Source: Pseudomonadota bacterium
Lineage (GTDB): Bacteria > Pseudomonadota > Gammaproteobacteria > Pseudomonadales > Azotimanducaceae
Assembly (NCBI GenBank): GCA_027621895.1
Contig: JAQCAK010000047.1
Coordinates: 1-9,427, forward strand
Length of the DNA stretch: 9,427 nucleotides
Reading direction: 5' to 3'
A program made the position numbers and the translations under genes. Of this stretch, positions 5,644 through 9,427 are shown piece after piece (position 1 is the stretch's first letter; each line of letters begins with the position of its first letter). Under the pieces are notes generated by a model. It had not been told where the DNA came from and ran no database searches. It was given only the letters and a program-made list of their open reading frames with translations.

Positions 5644-6540
5644 ATGTCTGATTATCCAACCATAGAAGATTGCATCGGTGAAACCCCGCTTGTCCGCCTG
5701 CAGCGCCTGCCTGGCGAGACCTCCAACACGATCCTGGTCAAGCTCGAGGGCAATAATCCAGCAGGTTCCGTCAAGGATCGCCCGGCCATCAGCATGATTC
5801 AGCGGGCAGAAGAAAGAGGTGATATCAAGCCGGGTGATACACTGATCGAGGCGACCAGTGGCAATACGGGCATCGCGCTGGCCATGGCCGCGGCGATCAA
5901 GGGTTACCGCATGGTACTGATCATGCCCGCACACATGAGCGAGGAACGAAAAGCATCCATGGCGGCCTTTGGTGCCGAACTGGTTATGGTATCCCAGGCA
6001 GAGGGTATGGAAGGTGCCCGGGACCTGGCAGAGAAAATGGCTGCGGAAGGTAAAGGCCTGGTGCTTGACCAGTTCGCCAATCCTGATAATCCGCGAGCTC
6101 ACTATGAAGGAACGGCACCGGAAATCTATCGTCAGACCAATGGTCAGATCACCCACTTCGTCAGCTCAATGGGGACGACAGGAACGATCATGGGATGTTC
6201 GCGTTATTTCAGGGAGGTCAATCCGGACATTCATATTGTGGGCCTGCAGCCGGTAGAAGGCTCACAGATTCCCGGTATCAGGCGCTGGCCGACAGCCTAC
6301 CTGCCGAAGATCTACAGCAGTGAATACGTGGATCAGGTGATTGATGTCGAGCAGACGCTGGCAGAAGAGACCATGCGCCGATTGGCAAGGGAAGAGGGCA
6401 TTTTCTGTGGAGTGTCCTCCGGCGGCTCCGTTGCGGGTGCACTTCAGCTCAGTGCCCAGGTTGAGAACGCCACCATCGTAGCGATCGTCTGTGATCGAGG
6501 TGACAGGTACCTCTCAACCGGTGTGTTCAGCAGCAGCTGA
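5644..6540 (+). CDS. cysM: Cysteine synthase B (O-acetylserine sulfhydrylase B)
   Basis: Pyridoxal-phosphate enzyme joining O-acetylserine with sulfide, or with thiosulfate in the CysM class, to make cysteine or S-sulfocysteine in the cytoplasm. The 298-residue length is normal. The cofactor lysine is Lys44 in GSVKDRPA, the substrate-binding loop is TSGNTG (71-76), the cofactor phosphate loop is GTTGT (about 177-181), and the SSGGS motif near the C-terminus completes the site. The NPAGSVKDRPA context and the RRWPTAYLPKI segment fit CysM more than CysK. The ATG at 5644 is the first in frame giving a family-like N-terminus; the nearest purine-rich site (AGG, 5625-5627) is too far to be a strong ribosome binding site. 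It leads a tight group with rlmD and relA, an order seen in pseudomonads. Confidence 0.96.
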   Translation: MSDYPTIEDCIGETPLVRLQRLPGETSNTILVKLEGNNPAGSVKDRPAISMIQRAEERGDIKPGDTLIEATSGNTGIALAMAAAIKGYRMVLIMPAHMSEERKASMAAFGAELVMVSQAEGMEGARDLAEKMAAEGKGLVLDQFANPDNPRAHYEGTAPEIYRQTNGQITHFVSSMGTTGTIMGCSRYFREVNPDIHIVGLQPVEGSQIPGIRRWPTAYLPKIYSSEYVDQVIDVEQTLAEETMRRLAREEGIFCGVSSGGSVAGALQLSAQVENATIVAIVCDRGDRYLSTGVFSSS

Positions 6541-6542
6541 AC
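6525..6542 (+). other. Stem-loop across the cysM stop codon
   Basis: GTTCAGC (6525-6531) and GCTGAAC (6536-6542) form a perfect 7-base-pair stem with an AGCA loop. It includes the cysM stop codon and ends 3 bases before the rlmD ATG, in the place a Shine-Dalgarno sequence would occupy. There is no T-run, so it does not look like an intrinsic terminator. It could make rlmD translation depend on ribosomes finishing cysM. Confidence 0.4.
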
Positions 6543-6545
6543 TGC

Positions 6546-7874
6546 ATGAAGTCGAGAGAACCCCAGCAGGTCTCCATCAGTTATCTGTCCCATGACGGAT
6601 GCGCCTATTCGGAAGACCGTCAAACCGCCGTGTTCGGTGCGTTGCCGGGGGAAACAATCATCGGTTTACCCATGGCCAGACGCCGGAAGAAACTGTACCT
6701 GCGAACCACGGTGGTTGAAAACCCGTCCCCGGATCGTGTTGAACCCGTTTGTGAAGCCGCATCGTTCTGTGGCGGATGCAGCTTTCAGCACCTTCGACAT
6801 GATGCCCAGCTTGGGTTCAAGCAAAACCACCTTCGGGAATTGCTGGCGCCGCTTGAACCCCGTGAATGGCTGTCTCCTGTGCAGGCGTCCCCCTTCGGCT
6901 ACCGGAGCAAGGCGCGCCTCGGCGTTAAGTACGTTGAAAAGAAGCAGCGGGTTCTTGTGGGTTTTCGGGAAAAAATGAAGCCTTTCATTGCTGAAACCAG
7001 CAGTTGTCCGGTACTTCGATCCCCTGTGAATCTGCTGATTGAACCACTGGCGGAGCTGGTTGCGGGATTATCGATTCCTGACCAGATTCCGCAGATCGAA
7101 TATGCCTCCGGCGATGAGGGATCAGCTATTGTGATTCGTCACCTCCAGGCATTGACGGAGGAAGACCAGCGCAGGCTGGGAGATTTTGGTCTCCAGCATG
7201 ACCTGCAGATCTATCTCCAACCCGGTGGGCTGGACTCAACTCACAAACTGACGGGCGACTCTGTTGTTGAGCCGGGAATGGACCTGCTGAGTTATCAATT
7301 GCCGGACCAGGATCTCAGGTTCTTTTTTTCACCCCAGGACTTTACCCAGGTGAATCTTGAGGTGAACCGCCTCATGGTCAATCGCGCCCTGGATCTGCTT
7401 GATCTCTCAGCAGAAGACAGCGTGCTCGATGCCTTCTGTGGAATCGGCAATTTTTCACTAGCCATTGCCCGAACTGCAGGCGAGGTGTTTGGTGCCGAGC
7501 AGTCTGCAGGAAGTATCCAGCGGGCTCGTGAGAATGCGCTTGAAAATGGCGTGCAGAATGCGGACTTTCAGGTCATGGATCTGTATGCCGAATCGCTGGA
7601 AATGTCCGGTTTTACCGGGGTAAACAAGGTCCTGCTGGATCCGCCCCGAAGCGGTGCAGAGGCCCTTGTTAAAAAAGTTGCAAGCATGGACATCGAAAGG
7701 GTAGTGTACGTTTCCTGCAATCCGGAGACCCTGGCGCGAGACGTCAGGCATCTAGTTTCAGCAGGTTTTGATCTCAGGGCGGCAGGGATAATAGATATGT
7801 TTCCACACACGACCCATGTAGAATCAATTGCGCTCCTCGTCCATCAGGAGCGCTCCTCGCGATCCGCAAAATAA
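6546..7874 (+). CDS. rlmD: 23S rRNA (uracil-1939-C5)-methyltransferase RlmD
   Basis: Uses S-adenosylmethionine to methylate U1939 of 23S rRNA (formerly RumA). The 442-residue length fits. An N-terminal TRAM RNA-binding domain spans about 5-60. Four cysteines for the 4Fe-4S cluster are visible: Cys69, Cys75 and Cys78 in the CEAASFCGGC stretch and Cys154 in SSCPVL. The methyltransferase core carries the SAM loop VLDAFCGIGNFSL, the LLDPPRSGA motif, the catalytic nucleophile Cys391 in VSCNPETLARD, and the likely base Glu426 in HTTHVESIALL. The ATG at 6546 is 5 bases past cysM and lacks a clear ribosome binding site. Adjacency to relA is the same as in E. coli, and it argues for RlmD over the related TrmA or RlmC enzymes. 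Confidence 0.97.
   Translation: MKSREPQQVSISYLSHDGCAYSEDRQTAVFGALPGETIIGLPMARRRKKLYLRTTVVENPSPDRVEPVCEAASFCGGCSFQHLRHDAQLGFKQNHLRELLAPLEPREWLSPVQASPFGYRSKARLGVKYVEKKQRVLVGFREKMKPFIAETSSCPVLRSPVNLLIEPLAELVAGLSIPDQIPQIEYASGDEGSAIVIRHLQALTEEDQRRLGDFGLQHDLQIYLQPGGLDSTHKLTGDSVVEPGMDLLSYQLPDQDLRFFFSPQDFTQVNLEVNRLMVNRALDLLDLSAEDSVLDAFCGIGNFSLAIARTAGEVFGAEQSAGSIQRARENALENGVQNADFQVMDLYAESLEMSGFTGVNKVLLDPPRSGAEALVKKVASMDIERVVYVSCNPETLARDVRHLVSAGFDLRAAGIIDMFPHTTHVESIALLVHQERSSRSAK
7830..7853 (+). other. Stem-loop at the rlmD-relA junction
   Basis: GCGCTCCT (7830-7837) pairs perfectly with AGGAGCGC (7846-7853) around an 8-base loop, within the last codons of rlmD and 27 bases before the relA ATG. The right arm is also part of a perfect 12-base palindrome AGGAGCGCTCCT (7846-7857), and GCGCTCCTCG occurs twice, 20 bases apart. 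No T-run follows, so a terminator is unlikely. A processing or attenuation site is possible, or coding coincidence. Confidence 0.35.
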
Positions 7875-7880
7875 AACCCT

Positions 7881-9427
7881 ATGGTTAAAGTCAGACAAGA
7901 ACAGCATCTGCTGGTTGATGGTACGGTCAATCTTGAGCTGTGGTTGTGCAAAATCGGTGAGCATCGCCCAGAGATAAACCTGTCACGACTCAGGGATGTC
8001 TGCGAGCTGTCAGAACAGGCAGAAAGCAAGGCGATTGCCCTGAACAGTATCTGGGCGGAAGGCCACAGCAGTTACCGAATTGGTCTCGAGATGGCGGAGA
8101 TCCTGAATGAGCTGCGAGTTGATGAGGACTGTCTTGTTGCAGCGATCATTTATCGGGCTGTCCGGGAAAACCAGCTGACCCTGAACCACGTCAGAAAGCA
8201 GTACGGAGAAGAAGTCGCCCGGCTGGTGGAAGGCGTGTTGAAGATGGCCGCGATCAGTGACATTCAGTTCGGTCTTCACAAGAAAGTGTTCGGTGAGCGC
8301 AAAGATCAGTTTGACCAGGCCAGGAAGCTGCTGGTCTCGCTGGTGGACGATGTTCGAATCGCGCTGATGAAGCTTGCCGAGCGCACCTGTGCTATCCGTA
8401 ATGCAGTCCATTCCAACAATCCCAAGCGCCTGAAACTTGCCCGGGAAGTGTTCGAGATCTATGCGCCCCTGGCCCACCGGCTGGGGATCGGTCACCTGAA
8501 GTGGGAACTGGAGGATCTGTCTTTTCGTTTGCTGGAACCTCTTGCCTACAAACGTATTGCAAATCTGCTGGATGAAAAGCGGACGAATCGCCAGGAATAT
8601 ATTGCCAAGGTAGTCAACGAAATTACCATGCGGATTCGCCAGTTTGGTATCGAGGGACAGGTAGACGGAAGGCCCAAGCACATTTACAGCATCTGGAGAA
8701 AGATGCGTCGCAAGGGCATACCTTTCTCAGAGATCTATGACGTGCGTGCGGTCAGGGTGCTCGTCAATAAGGTGGATGACTGTTACCGGCTGCTGGGGGT
8801 AGTTCACAACCTGTGGCGTAACATCCCTCACGAGTTTGACGACTATATCGCCAACCCTAAAGAGAATGGCTACCAGTCGCTTCATACGGCAGTGATTGGC
8901 CCGGAAGGCAAGGTCCTGGAAATCCAGATCCGGACCGCTGATATGCATGAAGAGGCCGAGTTCGGCGTCTGTTCACACTGGCAATACAAGGCGCCGGAAG
9001 ACAAGAAAGGTTCAGAGTCCTACGAGCAGCGGCTCGAATGGCTGCGACAGATTATCGAAGGGGGTGACGATGATGACGATGCCCCGATGGATATTGCTGA
9101 TGCAATATCGGTGGATCGTGTCTATGTTTTCACCCCGGAAGGCGATGTGGTTGACCTGATGCCGGGCGCGACTCCCGTGGATTTTGCGTACCGGGTCCAT
9201 ACCGAGGTGGGCCATAAGTGCCGTGGTGCAAAGATTAACGGACGGGTGGTGCCACTGAATACGACCCTGAATCCGGGAGACAGGGTCGAGATTATCGTTG
9301 GAGAAGATGCGGAACCACGACGCGAGTGGTTGCATGAGCATCTTGGCTACGTGGCAACCTCCAGGGCCAGGGCCAAAATCCAGAGCTGGTTTGCCCGCAG
9401 GGAAAAGCAGAAGAATATCGATGAGGG
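7881..9427 (+). CDS. relA: (p)ppGpp synthetase RelA, 3'-truncated
   Basis: Ribosome-associated enzyme that makes (p)ppGpp from ATP and GTP or GDP when uncharged tRNA enters the A site. The window holds 515 codons and then ends in frame; whole RelA is about 740 residues, so the C-terminal regulatory domains (zinc-finger and ACT/RRM part) are missing here. The N-terminal hydrolase-like domain is inactive in form: AIIYRAVREN (about 88-97) replaces the HD motif of SpoT. The synthetase domain contains YDVRAVRV (286-293), the acidic EFDD motif (318-321) that marks RelA as opposed to the RxKD of SpoT, and NGYQSLHTAV just after. A five-aspartate run (396-400) lies in the linker, then the TGS domain from about 411 (VDRVYVFTPEGD) to 472. 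The N-terminus MVKVR fits known RelA starts. It begins 6 bases after rlmD with no clear ribosome binding site. Confidence 0.97.
   Translation, partial: MVKVRQEQHLLVDGTVNLELWLCKIGEHRPEINLSRLRDVCELSEQAESKAIALNSIWAEGHSSYRIGLEMAEILNELRVDEDCLVAAIIYRAVRENQLTLNHVRKQYGEEVARLVEGVLKMAAISDIQFGLHKKVFGERKDQFDQARKLLVSLVDDVRIALMKLAERTCAIRNAVHSNNPKRLKLAREVFEIYAPLAHRLGIGHLKWELEDLSFRLLEPLAYKRIANLLDEKRTNRQEYIAKVVNEITMRIRQFGIEGQVDGRPKHIYSIWRKMRRKGIPFSEIYDVRAVRVLVNKVDDCYRLLGVVHNLWRNIPHEFDDYIANPKENGYQSLHTAVIGPEGKVLEIQIRTADMHEEAEFGVCSHWQYKAPEDKKGSESYEQRLEWLRQIIEGGDDDDDAPMDIADAISVDRVYVFTPEGDVVDLMPGATPVDFAYRVHTEVGHKCRGAKINGRVVPLNTTLNPGDRVEIIVGEDAEPRREWLHEHLGYVATSRARAKIQSWFARREKQKNIDE

Noticed and set aside
5602..6156. 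A 184-codon open frame on the minus strand opposite the start of cysM
   Set aside because: cysM on the other strand has every catalytic motif; this frame has none and no ribosome binding site or promoter of its own.
8010..8681. A 223-codon open frame on the minus strand opposite relA
   Set aside because: It lies wholly within the conserved relA coding sequence, its translation shows no family motif, and long antisense frames are common opposite GC-rich genes.
9066..9080. Run of five aspartates in RelA as a novel metal-binding site
   Set aside because: It lies in the variable linker between the synthetase and TGS domains, which is often acidic in RelA proteins.

Overview
The window is ordinary chromosomal DNA from a gammaproteobacterium. 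GC is roughly mid-50s by eye. The gene order resembles the Pseudomonas/Oceanospirillales/Cellvibrionales side of the class more than the enterics, because cysM sits beside rlmD-relA. Genes are tightly packed, often overlapping by 4 to 11 bases. I see no tRNA, rRNA, CRISPR array, insertion sequence or phage gene, and no gene-free stretch above 300 bases.

Left block (1-3719, + strand): lepB (5' end cut by the window) - DUF4845 membrane protein - rnc - era - recO - acpS. It couples a signal peptidase, RNA processing and ribosome maturation, recombinational repair and ACP activation in one probable operon. The pdxJ gene usually found between recO and acpS in related bacteria is absent; recO and acpS overlap by ATGA.

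Middle (3709-5529, - strand): a 606-residue protein in the genomic position of barA/gacS, which lies divergent from rlmD-relA in E. coli and beside cysM in several pseudomonads. It keeps an intact receiver domain and a histidine phosphotransfer (HPt) domain. It has lost the periplasmic sensor loop, the HAMP domain and the ATP-binding boxes of the kinase, and only a recognisable ghost of the HisKA/HATPase region remains. This is the most interesting object in the window: an apparently kinase-dead but open and domain-conserved BarA/GacS, possibly a membrane-tethered phosphorelay station fed by another kinase.

Intergenic 5530-5643: a 114-base divergent control region with a good extended -10 element toward cysM, a weaker promoter candidate toward the barA-like gene, and a perfect short inverted repeat.

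Right block (5644-9427, + strand): cysM - rlmD - relA (3' end cut by the window). cysM makes cysteine, rlmD methylates 23S rRNA U1939, and relA makes (p)ppGpp on starved ribosomes. The gaps are 5 and 6 bases, and each junction carries a perfect stem-loop and no clear Shine-Dalgarno sequence. The block therefore places an amino-acid and ribosome stress module beside the altered BarA/GacS gene, whose normal output is the Csr/Rsm post-transcriptional system.
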